From contig ML976658.1 in NCBI GenBank assembly GCA_010015655.1, positions 1,073,087-1,137,086 of the forward strand: a stretch of 64,000 bases of DNA. The letters are read 5' to 3'. The number at the start of each line of letters is the position of its first letter. Position 1 is the stretch's first letter. The notes under the pieces are model-generated. The model did not search any database and was not told where the DNA came from. It worked only from the letters and a program-made list of their open reading frames with translations. This DNA is from Bimuria novae-zelandiae CBS 107.79. Its lineage: Eukaryota; Ascomycota; Dothideomycetes; Pleosporales; Didymosphaeriaceae. This document shows positions 50,217 to 60,949 of the stretch, one piece after another. A program made the position numbers and the translations under genes.

Positions 50217-50432
50217 TGTTGGTATCGAACCTGCGCAACGCTCCTACGGCTTTCACAGCCATGCAGCTTGCCTGTGGTTTGTTGCGCTAGTCCTGATCGG
50301 GCTAGCAGGGAACAAACCACGCTCGATAAATACTTCTCGCAACAGCCCACCACAAACAATCAAAAATCACTACTATCCACACCACATCGTTGCAACGAAG
50401 TCTTGATTCAACAGCCTATTGCCGTATTAACA
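50217..50432 (+). repeat. 3' LTR of copia D
   Basis: 216 bp starting TGTTGGTATCG and ending GTATTAACA. Most of its length is GC-normal and identical to the 5' LTR. The 77-codon open frame at 50268-50501 is an LTR artefact. Confidence 0.93.
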
Positions 50433-50986
50433 TACTTGAAATTTTTACTACTAGCCGCCTTAGCTAGAAGCTTAATTAGTAAATATATAAACCCTATTTA
50501 ATTATTACTATAAAAGGATACTTTTATCAAGTTAAACTTTTATTATATATACACATGCACGACGTCTTCTATATAGACTACTTATAGAAATTTACTATAA
50601 ACACCCTACTAGGTTAGGTGGAGCTAGAAGAGGAGCTAATGGAGGTTAATAGCAACTTAGAATAATAGGTAAAAGAAATTCTTAATAGTTATATATACTA
50701 TAGATATTTAGAATATAAAGTTTCTTAGACTACCTATAATTCTAATCCTACCTAGTACAATGCCTAAGACTTTATTAAAGCACTACATAAGATAAAGGAG
50801 TACTATAATATATACCTTAATAAACCTAAATTATTATTATAACAAAATATCTAGCTACGAGCGTACAAGGCTAGCACCTATTTAAAAATAATAAAAGAAA
50901 ATAATAAAGCTATAGTTACGCTAGTATAAAGTAAGATATAAAGAAGGTAACAAGGAAGGGACTAAGCCCACTTTAGAGGGGGGTAA

Positions 50987-51262
50987 TGTGACGGCCTGGC
51001 ATGCCGGCGGGTCACATAACCTCGCGTACGAGGCGCAACTACCTTACGCCCTGGTGCGACTGCTCGCGCACCCAGCGCAGTTACCTTAGATGGGTAGTTG
51101 TTCCGCTCTGACGGCCGCGCACAAAAGCGCGCGAGCCCTGTATACCTACAACCTCCTTATCTTAGTGTAGCTGAAATAGAGCCAACTTACCTCATCTACT
51201 CTCTCGATGAAGGATCCCGTGCCCGTCCTCACAATTACCTATATACCTTTACTACAATAACA
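50987..51262 (+). repeat. 3' LTR of gypsy G2
   Basis: Starts TGTGACGGCCTGG after a G-rich polypurine tract and ends CTACAATAACA. It is GC-rich and mostly spared by RIP. A 65-codon open frame at 51098-51295 runs through it and is not considered a gene. No 5' counterpart was found in the window. Confidence 0.78.
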
Positions 51263-53156
51263 ATTATTAGCGACGTAAAGGTGAATAATTTTTAAATTTA
51301 TTAAAGCTAGCTATTGCCTGCCCTAAAGCATATTAGTTAGCTAAAGTTATATTTATATAGCGCTAAGTCTATAAAAGCCATTAAGCATAAGTATTACAAG
51401 ATCTAAGGTAAAAGTTCCATTTATAAGATTTTAGTAATATATTAAACTATGCAGGCTAAAGGCGTTAAAGTAATCTTACTTATATAAGTATTTATATATA
51501 AATTTAATAATGATAGCTATTTTTATAAGTATTAAACTTAACTTGTCGCACGCGGAGACCTATAAGCAGTTTAATAATATTTATGCTACTACTTTTATAG
51601 CCTACACATTTTACGTAGTTATTATAATTATTAACTACTTTAACTTGGAGTTAAAATAATATAACGTACATAATATTTTTCTTAATTTTATACTTAATTT
51701 AAAATAATACGCTAAAACTCTTAGCGTATTTAAAAAAGTAAATAATTATCTTCTAGTGGTGCTTCGCACTCTCTACGGCCTAAAGAATATACTACTTTTA
51801 TAGTATAATATATTTTAAGCTATAGTTAAGCTACTAAGACTTAAATGCGTTAAAGCCTTCTCGTGCCTATATATTAATAATTAACTTATTTTATTTATTT
51901 ATGTTAATAATATTATTATATCGTATTACCCGACGAATGCTTATATTTATTAAGACTTTAAGAATAAGTTAAAGGACTAATTTAGACTTAAGGCTATAGG
52001 GAACCAATCCTAGTTCTTAGGCGTCTAAATTATCCGCGATTACCGAAGCAAAAGATCTAGCTTATTTAAGATATATATATTAATAAGGTTTATAAGAAGT
52101 ACGACATATAGCTAATAAGTAAGAAACCTAATTCTCTACTTAATATTAACTTTCTTAATAAGTTAATTAAGGAGATAGAAGTTTAACGTACTAAGCTATA
52201 TTAGGAGCCTATTAGCTATCTTACCTATATTACTTACTAGACGCGGCCTAATATTACTTATAGCTACGTTATCCTTACTTACTATCTTACTAATTTAGAG
52301 TAGTTATATATTATAGCTATATAACGCGTCTAGCGATACTTGCTCTTAACTTAATACTACGCTAGTAAAGGCTCTTCTAATTATAGTGTTATAGAAATTG
52401 TCTTTAATAGTAATAAGTATCGCGGTTTTTTTTATTTTAGCGTATTAGACGCCTCGTACGTAGATAATATAAAGACACGTTAAAGCTTATAAGAATAATA
52501 TTTCTTTCTTTATAGTATAATTATTAACTAAAAGGCTACTATCTAGCGCACTATTATTAAGTCTACTACTAAATTAAAGTTACTTTTAATCTCCTTTACT
52601 AAGTTATAAATAGTAAAGTAGCTTTGCTTCTTTAATAGTATTTTATTTAACTTAGGCATAACGCCTACGATCTACTATAATAATTAATAAATAGTAAGAA
52701 TTATTAATAAGGATCTAGATTAACTATATATAAAGGTTTAATACGTTAATATTTATTAGATATAGATCTAATAAGAGGTAAAGGCTTAGTAACTTATTAT
52801 TAAATAGGTTCTTATAGACAAGATAGCTGCTAACAGGCTTACTAAAGTCCTCTTAAAGGCTGAATATTAGAAGTTTATTTAATAGCTCTATTTTATTAAC
52901 ATTACGTAACGCCTCTGGGGCAGCGTTAATAATAATAATAATTTTATATATCTAGTTACCTAATTAAGCAAGATTTTAGCTTTACCTCTCAATCGACATG
53001 AAGCTGAGGGGGTGTGTGACGGTTCAGTATGGAAGCTTGGGCCACCCGTGTGGCCCGTGCACGTGACTCACGTGATCCACAGTATATAGCTCCATAGAGT
53101 AGCTTCTCAATCAAAAACAACGATTGCCTCAACACTCTATTCTTTTCGACGTTACA
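51263..53156 (+). mobile_element. Ty1/copia element F, 3' half only
   Basis: RIP-degraded RT-RNase H region (about 51300-52930) and 3' LTR. RT signatures include L-R-T-L-Y-G-L-K near 51770 and Y-V-N-N-I-I-I near 51900 (Y-V-D-D expected). A polypurine tract (AAGCTGAGGGGG) ends at about 53012, in the same sequence context as in copia B. Gag, protease and integrase are absent. Its left edge is exactly the end of the G2 LTR, so G2 probably inserted into F, but the missing left part was not found on the other side. Confidence 0.75.
53015..53156 (+). repeat. 3' LTR of copia F (probable)
   Basis: Starts TGTGACGGTTCAG after the polypurine tract and ends GACGTTACA, 142 bp. Largely free of RIP. The right end is inferred from the TGT...ACA rule because no second copy is present. 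Confidence 0.6.
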
Positions 53157-53201
53157 AGTTCTAAAAAAGTATATATTTGGCTTGCTTCTCAAAAACACTA
53201 G

Positions 53202-54050
53202 GCGGGTATTTGCGGAATTGTGTTGATTCTCATATACAGAGAAACTTACAATCCTGTCCTTGAACGTCGATATCATGCCGCTCGGCTGGACGAGCAAAAC
53301 TGCATCCTTTCCCTTCGTACAGAGTGGTCCGAACGGTTGCCATCCAGATCCCTGCCTCATATCAAACCTCCTCCATCCCTTCGATAAGCTTGTGCTCGAC
53401 CATTCAAGCTCATGCGTACGCCTGTCGTACTGTACGCTACCTTCGTTTTCTCTATTGTAAATAGTTATCTAGTCTTTTCTCTAGCAACCTTGAGCACTTT
53501 GTTTCAGGACCAGTATGGGTTTTTCGCGTCGCAGAGTGGTCTCGCATACCTCGGCATGACTGTCGGCTTTACGATCAGCCATTTGACTGCTGGGTTGATC
53601 TCGGACGGCTACATCCACAAGAAAACGCGCAACGGGGAAATCGCAGCCAACCCGGAGCACCGTCTTCCTATTCTTATGATTGGTGCCGCCATGTTACCAG
53701 CTGGATTTATTGTCTATGGCTGGGGCCTTCAATACCGGGTCCACTGGATTGTACCTAACATTGGAAGCGCTCTCATCTCGTTGGGGGTCATGTACAACTT
53801 CATGCCCGTACAGATGTACGTGGTCGACAGCTGCACAATATATTCTGTCAGCGCCACTGGAGCTGTAGGGATCATTCGGTCGATTATCACTACAGTGTTT
53901 CCACTTGCTAGAGATCCTCTGTATGCCAGCTTAGATTACGGTTGGGGAAACACCTTGCTAGCTTTCATTGTGCTGACCAGCTTGCCCATGGCGATCATTT
54001 TTTGCAAATATGGAGAGAAATGGAGGCTGAGATGCCCACCAAAGTTATAG
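53202..54050 (+). pseudogene. MFS transporter, C-terminal half, 5'-truncated
   Basis: An intron acceptor (AACACTAG ending at 53201) opens a 283-codon stretch in one frame. It starts A-G-I-C-G-I-V-L-I-L-I-Y-R-E-T-Y-N-P-V-L, the usual end of helix 6 and the central loop of fungal MFS drug/polyamine-type transporters. A TAA interrupts it at 53385-53387. The rest (53412-54050) is open for 212 codons and contains about six hydrophobic helices, including the loop L-I-S-D-G-Y-I-H-K-K, ending in a natural TAG. The N-terminal six helices are missing, and the break coincides with the end of copia F. A downstream ATG could give a half-transporter, but that is unlikely to work. Confidence 0.8.
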
Positions 54051-54712
54051 ATACTGTCAAAGGTCAGCATGACAGTATTTTGGGAGTGATGTACCCAGTG
54101 CCCTGCTGTCGGAATGTGGGTATTGAAACAAATATGTGGTCAAATGGGGAAGTCTACAGTCGGTGGTTTGTTATATGGATAGAAGAGACAGTATTACTAA
54201 GGGCATCCGTTTGAATAAGCCACTAGCAAGCAAATTATTAGCAGATTCTCGCTTATTATCATTACTTACGCTCCTTTTAATGTTGTATCTATACCGTAAA
54301 TCAAGAATAGCCTAAAAAGCTAGTTATTCTAAATTTAAGCTGGGGTGTAATCCTCATTTTATACACATAGTACCTATGGTAGGTTTGGTTTCCTCTTATA
54401 GTGCATAATAAGCAAACGATTTTTCTTGTAAAACTAATTACTAAATCAATTAATTAATTAAAGATATTAGAGTTACGATAGCCTCTATAATTAGTAACAG
54501 ATAGAATGTGGTACTGTGTCATTACGCGTGGTACTGTGTCATTACGCGCCGGCCCCATGATTGCGCGCTTAACCGTGCCGCCATTGATTTTGTGTTCTTA
54601 GGCGACTGTGTCGTTCCGAGCGATGTCCAAAGGTCCAGAATATTGTATTTTGCGCCTTCGTATTGTTCTTTCTGAGGTATAACGTTATTTTTCTCCTTTC
54701 TGCACACCAACC
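54051..54712. other. intergenic, with 20-bp tandem duplication
   Basis: Partly AT-rich, with no gene. A 20-bp unit (TGGTACTGTGTCATTACGCG) is present twice in tandem at 54509-54548. The last ~150 bp are GC-normal and should hold the promoter of the HET gene. Confidence 0.5.
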
Positions 54713-56830
54713 ATGGAACTGTTTTCGCGGGAAAAAAAGAGCTCGACGGCCCCGACCAGCGCTGCTAATACAAATTCTGCTCCTCAAACAACTGCATTGG
54801 ACCCGCGAGTCCTTCGGGAATTCTCCAAACACCCTACCGGCTTCTACAAGAATGCACAAAAAGATCGACGCGGTGTGCCGATCGCTTCGAAAGTGTACTG
54901 GAATACGAATCCTCCAACCGCCTGTCCGGACGTTCAGTAAGTAATCCTTGACTACTGGTACTGATATCGATAAATTCCGGAACTTTACTGAGCGTCGAAA
55001 GCCTGAAATGTATTTACTGACATAAGTACAATCTCAAGGCAACACTCAGCTTTTGACACCGACTTCGTCGACGTTGAGCGATACGATACTCGAGATAGCC
55101 GACCACCAAGCCACCAGGAACCTACGCACTACTTCAATAGAGTGTATCGTTCTGGAAATACAACTCCTGACGCAGTACGGCCTGTGGGGCCTTCTCCGGA
55201 GTACGCAATCATCCGGTCATGGATCGGAAAATGCAATAAGGAACACAAGCAGTGCGTGGTTGAAAGAGCTATTGCGAAGCTCAAGGCAATCACTCTGATA
55301 GACGTGCGAAATCAGCGCCTAATTCACTATAAACCCGGCCTACAATATGTGGCACTCAGTTATGTCTGGGGGCGTGGTGTAGTCATTCCTAAGCGCAAAC
55401 CGGGGAGACCGTCGGACCTACCAGACAACATTTCGAGAACAGTAATTCATGCGATGTTTGTCGCTGATAAAATTGGGATCCCATTCCTTTGGGCTGATGC
55501 TGTGTGCATCAACCAACACGATGCGAAAGAAAAGAAGCAACAGTTCCCTCTCATGGACTACATCTATGAACAAGCGTTCGCTACAATTGTTTCTTTAGGA
55601 GACAATGCTACAGTGGGACTTCCTGGAGTCGACAATGGTCCATCACGATATCCGCAGGTTGCCGCTGAGTTCGGTTCTCTCAAGTTACTCTCACGATGTC
55701 CAAAGCTTGAGTCTGAGATCCAAAATTCAAAGTGGTCGACACGAGGCTGGACGTACCAGGAAGGTCTCTTTTCCAGACGATGCATTTTCTTTTCCCAACA
55801 TCAAGTCTACTTCCATTGCAACGGCATGCTCTGCACGGAAGATTCACCTAAGATAACATACCTCCCGGAACCCAAGAAGGGTAAATGGCCTCCACTTCAA
55901 CTTGAGGGATATCGTCTCCCTGATGTCAGATACGCACAACTGAACTCTCTGATCAGAAGCAGGATGGATATCTTGTTCGAAACACAGGGAGCGATGGCCA
56001 TTTACACCCAATTTCTGGGGCAGTACGTCCATCGAGAAGTTAGCTATGACGAAGATGCAATCAACGCATTCAGCGCAATGTTGGCTCGTCTCCAACGCGA
56101 CTATCTTCGAAAGGGATTTATCCACGGAATCCCTCGAGACGCTTTCTTGGATGGTCTATTGTGGTTATCATCCGGGTCCGTATCCAGACGCAAAGATGTC
56201 AAATTTCCAAGCTGGAGCTGGGCAGCATGGAAGGCCGAACCCGGTAACGGTGGTATAAATTACGGCGCACCAATGCATCCTCACCCACAGGGGACGATCT
56301 CCCTGTGCGATCTTTCCATATCACTTGGGAAAGATCAGCTGTACACCAGTCCCACGACAAACGCGAGACTCTCTGGGCTCTCCGGCGAACTCCAGAATCT
56401 ATGGATTGCCTATCGTACGCGCGATCATAAGCCCTTCGTTGCGAAAACGAACCCCACGCTACTAGCCGCGAATGCGCTTTACATCGACGGCCCTATCATG
56501 ACTCTTCCCGTCACTTACGACTCCGCGATACAATTAATTGTCTTCAAACCTTCGACCTCACTCAGCTCCCAAGTCCGTTTCGACTTCGGGCTACGCGAAC
56601 CGGTTCCGAAAGGCGTTGCCGGTAAGCATGACTTTCTCCTCCTCGAAACAAGAGGCAACAAAAGTTCGTGGGCAGATGAATACGTCCACTTCATACTTAT
56701 GATGTTGCAGTGGGAGGAGGGCAACACCGTAGCGAGTAGAGCAGGGATTCTGGACATTCGCATCAAGGGAGGTGTAGAGGCATTCTGGAAGTTTGCAGGC
56801 GTTAGAAGGAGCAGCTTCTGGCTTATTTGA
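54713..56830 (+). CDS. HET-domain protein (heterokaryon incompatibility type)
   Basis: Two exons, 54713-54936 and 55027-56830, give 675 residues. The 90-bp intron has a GTAAGT donor and a TACTGACATAAG branch/acceptor. This acceptor was chosen because it keeps frame with the HET reading, while the CTCAG acceptor 23 bp later does not. The HET domain lies at roughly residues 180-340: Y-V-A-L-S-Y-V-W-G, then F-L-W-A-D-A-V-C-I-N-Q-H-D, M-D-Y-I-Y-E-Q-A and W-S-T-R-G-W-T-Y-Q-E-G. HET proteins trigger or modulate cell death after fusion of unlike hyphae; most family members have no known partner. The C-terminal half is unassigned. The gene is RIP-free, about 3.6 kb from the transposon nest, and appears intact. 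Confidence 0.88.
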
Positions 56831-58195
56831 TCAATGTATCAATGAATGCGCCACATAACCTGTGGATCTTTGGTCCTTTGCGACTTCTCCAAACCATTGC
56901 GTAACGCAATACAAAAGTGCAGTGCTTGTCAAATATGGCCGTGTAGTAAAAACATACAAAGAAGCCATGGAAGACTGCGGTGACCAAGACAATGAAGCGC
57001 TGTAAAGCATGCGTTAAAATTCTTGCAAAAAAAAAGTCCCCAAAAGTACTGCGCAGAAAACCCGTGCAAAAACCACGCCCTCCCCTCCCTACCCCATTAA
57101 GCAAATTTAAACATGTTAAGAAACCGCAAAAAGCGTGCGCAATATCTCACTGTAATCCACACCCCTAGAATCCACCTAATTAGGCAGTTTTAAACGCATT
57201 TAAAACTGTAAAGCCGTGCAAAAAACCTGCGCAGATATCCTGTGTGAAAATCTCACTATAATCGACGCCGATCCATAATGTCTACCCAATTAGGAAGTTC
57301 AAAATCCAAACCCTCCTAAAAAGTTGCGTTATCTAACCTAAAGGCTGCATCTATCCCTTCTACACCTTTTTTTCTTCTCCTATACTCTTATCCCATCCCC
57401 GTGCTGTGCAAAATACCTCTTAAAACCTCAAAAAGTGAGAGCGCGCTAAACCTTTTTTTGAAAAGCGGTGTAAGGCGAGCTACAGCAGCCGACGGAATTT
57501 CCGCTGTTGGCCCGATTAGGAAGTTTGAAAACTTAGCACTTTTGAAAAAGGTGGGAAGTGCTGTGGGACTGTTGGAAAAGTTGTGGAGAGGTGTGGAGAA
57601 GGGGTTCTAGGTGTTTACATTGCGATAGAGGGGTTTTTGGTGCGGGGAGGTTGCGTAGGGGGGAGGGGGGATTCCAGTGCGTGGGCTGAGGTGAGATGGA
57701 GGGTTTTGGGTTCGGGGGAATTGTGGGGTGGGATGCGAGGAGAGAAGGATAGAGAGATAGTGGTAGGGTACTGTTTTGTTGTTCTATCTACGCCTGGTAT
57801 GGCTTGCACGTGGAACGGTTCTACAGGGCTCCCGACAGTAGGGCAAGCTAGGCTCTTCATTGCACGACAAAACTGAACAAGATGAACATACGCGTTACGT
57901 ACATTTAGGTATTACTCATGATCGCCTTCTTACTCTTGTGTTGCAACTAAAAGATACCATGAGGCGCATCCGCCTGTTTGTATGAGGGACGGCTAGGGTG
58001 TTAGACGGTGATGCGCATCCTTCGAGCAGGCTTCCCTCAGAAGATTCTAGGGTACAAAGGGTAATCTCAATAAAGCCGGCCGTCATGTGACTTGCCAAGA
58101 CGCTAGCGCGTCACTAGCGGAACAGAGTCTCCGAGCCTCCTAGAGCTCTGTAGAGCGTCAACACCTACACTTCAACCTCACGTTTCTCACTCAAT
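56831..58195. other. intergenic with degenerate short repeats
   Basis: No gene recognised. Around 57110-57310 two imperfect copies of a stretch with GTGCAAAAA, TGCGCA, ATCTCACT.TAATC and CC.AATTAGG.AGTT occur about 95-100 bp apart. A further GATTAGGAAGTTTG-like piece is near 57510. The rest is low-complexity and purine- or pyrimidine-rich. Open frames of 60-97 codons overlap on both strands and look accidental. Confidence 0.45.
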
Positions 58196-59636
58196 ATGGC
58201 TTCAAATCCTGCCCCCCCCCAAAAAAAAACTCTCGATTGCTGTCAGAAGCCCAGCTAGCTGCTATCGTCGTTCTCAGAACATAATACAACCTCACTTTCC
58301 CAGAAATCGCCACTGATTTGGGTATAACTGACCACGCATGTGGTAAGGCATTTCGACGCGTCAAAGATGCTGCAAAGGTCGACTCACTGCAGGAATTGCT
58401 AGCTGCAACACCTACAGTCAAGCAGTCTCCTCCTAGCAGACCTGTAAAGGTACGCGATGGCTCTACGCTGAGCGCAAGACCACGGCATGACATCATCGTA
58501 TATGGCACCTACCAGGTGCATGACGCTGTCAGAGACCTCTGCGCAGAAGCTAGTATCACACTTAGTAAGAATACAGTCTATAACATTGCTAGGGAGCACC
58601 GCGACAAGCAGCACCTATACGTAATAACTTATAAAGTATAACCTAAAAAACTAACGCTTAGTAGTAATAACGAGGACTAATAACTATAGTATTATACCTA
58701 GCTTAAGGCTAAAAATAACTTACACTTTCCACGCATTATATTCGTTTGCTATAATAAGACCTCTAAGTCTATTAGTAGGAGTAATATACGTGGCGGAAAG
58801 TAAAGGATTTTAGGATTAGTTAAATAAAATAGTAACGTCTACGCACTGCCTGTAACGCTACCTAAATTTAGTTTTATAATTTATACTACTATTTTAACTA
58901 ATACTACTTACTCTTATTAACGCCCTTACGTTATTTAGGCTTAAAATAATAATATAAGCTATAAAAACCTTATATAACGCGACTTCTATATAAATAATAT
59001 AGTAAAGGAGGCCCTTAAGGTTAAACGCTCTTGCGCGACTATCGCTAGCACCTATAAAAAGTAGTAATTATAAGAAATTAACTATAATATTACTTATAAT
59101 AATAGTTAACGCTAAGCTACTAATAAGACTACTAGTAAGAAAGGTAGAGCTCTTCGCGCAGGTATTAAGAAACCTCTTATTATTAAAAGTTCTTTAAAAT
59201 AGAGGAGTTTGTATGTAAAGGAGGGAAGGGCATAAATGGTATCTAGTACGTAGAGAACATACTTAAGAAACACCTATNNNNNNNNNNNNNNNNNNNNNNN
59301 NNNNNNNNNNNNNNNNNNNNNNNNNNNNNNNNNNNNNNNNNNNNNNNNNNNNNNNNNNNNNNNNNNNNNNNNNNNNNNNNNNNNNNNNNNNNNNNNNNNN
59401 NNNNNNNNNNNNNNNNNNNNNNNNNNNNNNNNNNNNNNNNNNNNNNNNNNNNNNNNNNNNNNNNNNNNNNNNNNNNNNNNNNNNNNNNNNNNAAGTTCCA
59501 AGGAGGCCAAAAAGGAGGTCTGGCAAGGTGATAAGACACTCAGGCAGTATATGGCCGAAAAGCTTCATCCCACCTACTTTATGCGCGTTGCAGAGCTCTG
59601 CGAGGACGCAGGTGGCCAGAACAACTTTATAGCATA
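58196..59636 (+). pseudogene. Tc1/mariner-like DDE transposase, broken and gapped
   Basis: Starts at ATG 58196, but a C-run/A-run (about 58213-58230) shifts the frame. The HTH region then reads L-S-E-A-Q-L-A-A-I-V-V-L-R-T-stop, then P-E-I-A-T-D-L-G-I-T-D-H-A. A 107-codon open piece (58318-58641) includes R-P-V-K-V-R-D-G-S-T-L-S-A-R and a second helix region. The catalytic block near 58740 reads F-V-C-Y-N-K-T-S, where Y-D-E-T-S is expected. Up to about 58630 the sequence is GC-normal; from there to the gap it is strongly RIP-altered. After the gap an open tail (to the TAA at 59634-59636) ending G-G-Q-N-N-F-I-A may be its C-terminus. Terminal repeats were not found. Confidence 0.6.
59278..59492. 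other. assembly gap (215 N)
   Basis: Run of unknown bases within the Tc1/mariner-like relic. The size may be nominal. Open frames reported across it are meaningless. Confidence 0.99.
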
Positions 59637-60132
59637 ATTAGAACATCTTATTTGGGTGTATTTGCTCATACTTTAGATGGAATTAAGATGCCCGACTTTT
59701 GAAGTTGCTACCCCTGCAGGAATCCCTGCTGCACGTGACGGCCGACTTTATTGAGATTACCCTTTGTACCAGCCTTCTTCTAAACAAGCCGCATGATCCC
59801 GCTCGTGTTTGAATCATGCACCGTCCGCTTCTCGACGCATTCCTCTCCAGCCACGAGGGCGGTTATCTGAAACACCCGAATCTCACGATAGGACCTATTT
59901 TGGAACGTCGTCATGCGAGCGGACCCGCGCCGGCCATCGACACCACAACACGGTAGTCTGCGACAACATCAGACGCAACATGTTTGCACCAGAGTCGATC
60001 AAGCAAAGACAGCTCGGGTTTGATGCCGCTCTGGGATCCCAACCAGCCCCGGGCGGGCGCTGTCGTCAAAATGGAACAGGAGATCGACGGCTGCCGACGC
60101 GTCGCCTCAGGCAATTATGCGTCGCTAGCGGT
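59637..60132. other. upstream region of membrane-protein gene
   Basis: GC-normal. The frame of the next gene is open upstream to about 59809, but the only earlier in-frame ATG (59980) would bury the signal peptide, so this stretch is treated as leader and promoter. Confidence 0.45.
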
Positions 60133-60831
60133 ATGCATCCTCCCAAGCCGCTTCTCGTAGTTGCATTTGTGCTCTCGGGTGCATCAGAAGCTCTCGACCG
60201 CATTTTTGGGATCACGCTTGGAACAGACGACGACGACGACGACGACGACGACAAGAACGACGACGAGACTGACGAGACTGGAACCACTGAGAGTGTCACC
60301 GCCGCGAGTGCGGCGGCGCCGGACGACTCCGCCTCGATGGCGAGCATCAGCATCGATCCTCATGATATAACTTTCTCTACGATCACCTCTTCCCATGCGG
60401 CTCCGACGACTCTAGCAACGACGACGCGCTCGGGAGCGGCCGTTTCCGCGGCGAGCACCACGTCTGACTTCGTCCTCACGGCAACACAGGTGGCCGGCGG
60501 CTCTCGACAACGCACATCAGAGTCAGGCTCGACACTCGCGTTGGCCATCGTAATTCCACTCCTCACTCTGATCGTCTTCATATCCGCGATCGTCTTCCGC
60601 ATGTACAGGACCCGGAAGGAGCGTGAGGAAGCATTCGCTGCCGAGGCCGTCAAAGCCAAAACGAGGGCCATCGAGCGGCAGATTTCCCAGCTGGGGGCTC
60701 TGTCGGAGAAATACGGCTTGGAAAAGTATCAGGCGTCAGAGAAGCCACAGGACAAAAAGGATATATCCATGGATATACCGATCGAATTGGAAGCGGACGA
60801 GCCGGAGAAGAAAAGGTACCACGGGCTTTGA
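60133..60831 (+). CDS. single-pass membrane protein, Ser/Thr-rich (Mid2/SKG6-like layout)
   Basis: 232 residues from the ATG at 60133, chosen because it gives a clear signal peptide (M-H-P-P-K-P-L-L-V-V-A-F-V-L, about residues 1-22). Next come a run of nine Asp and an Asp/Glu/Thr patch (about 33-55), a Ser/Thr/Ala-rich stretch likely to be O-glycosylated, one transmembrane helix (about 134-156, L-A-I-V-I-P-L-L-T-L-I-V-F) and a cytoplasmic tail of about 75 residues. The tail begins R-M-Y-R-T-R-K and looks helical. This layout is that of fungal wall-stress sensors and SKG6/Mid2-like proteins, but I see no family-specific motif, so function is unassigned. A longer start at 59980 is possible. Confidence 0.65.
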   Translation: MHPPKPLLVVAFVLSGASEALDRIFGITLGTDDDDDDDDDKNDDETDETGTTESVTAASAAAPDDSASMASISIDPHDITFSTITSSHAAPTTLATTTRSGAAVSAASTTSDFVLTATQVAGGSRQRTSESGSTLALAIVIPLLTLIVFISAIVFRMYRTRKEREEAFAAEAVKAKTRAIERQISQLGALSEKYGLEKYQASEKPQDKKDISMDIPIELEADEPEKKRYHGL

Positions 60832-60949
60832 AATGGTAGTGCGTTCTGGTAGTGCGTTCTGGTAGCGCGGAGTCGCCGGCGACGGGATGTAACGAAATGA
60901 TCGTCAATTCAAACTGCCGCCGGAAGGCTTTGACGGAAACCCTTATTAT

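Larger units (their letters stand above)
38480..50432 (+). mobile_element. Ty1/copia element D, nested in G2 and carrying E
   Basis: LTRs 38480-38695 and 50217-50432 (216 bp each); exact TACTT duplications (38475-38479, 50433-50437). Without copia E and its duplicated target the element is about 5.8 kb. Plus-strand copia coding order. It splits the integrase/chromodomain part of G2 and so is younger than G2 and older than E. Confidence 0.94.
32130..50950 (+). pseudogene. gypsy G2 gag-pol with chromodomain, in five pieces
   Basis: RIP-damaged coding relic. RT shows F-K-Q-V-E-L-V-K-A-Y-L-Y near 33400, C-N-G-P-A-I-I near 33760 and the catalytic box Y-L-D-N (33835-33846; Y-L-D-D expected). RNase H carries H-Y-N-I-Y-N-K-K before the 34450 insertion and continues after it. 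The integrase core near 37978 reads F-N-R-G-P-Q-F-V-L-D-F, with D-R-G-P-Q-F expected. After copia D the frame resumes with the integrase C-terminal tail (V-F-Y-I-D-Y-L) and a chromodomain-like stretch (Y-R-Y-L-E-Y-K-V then T-Y-N-S-N-P-T). A G-rich run before 50987 is the polypurine tract. The region 32130-33290 is gag/protease by position only. Confidence 0.72.
31830..51262 (+). mobile_element. Ty3/gypsy chromodomain element G2 (old, heavily interrupted)
   Basis: Plus-strand pieces in order: gag/protease-like relic from about 32130, RT about 33300-34150, RNase H about 34250-34449 and 34678-35160, integrase about 37560-38474, chromodomain about 50640-50830, and a 3' LTR at 50987-51262. Between these lie a solo LTR, a Fot1/pogo transposon, a second solo LTR and copia D with E inside. 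The 5' LTR was not found, so the left boundary is approximate. This is the oldest element of the right-hand nest. Confidence 0.75.

Noticed and set aside
774..53156. CRISPR array, phage or bacterial operon interpretation
   Set aside because: No spaced short repeats of CRISPR type, no bacterial gene order; introns, LTRs with target duplications and RIP identify a fungal TE region.
59243..59568. Three ORFs spanning the N run
   Set aside because: Artefacts of translating unknown bases.
60066..60396. Val/Ser-rich and Thr/Arg-rich ORFs over the GAC repeat
   Set aside because: Other-frame readings of the Asp run of the membrane-protein gene.
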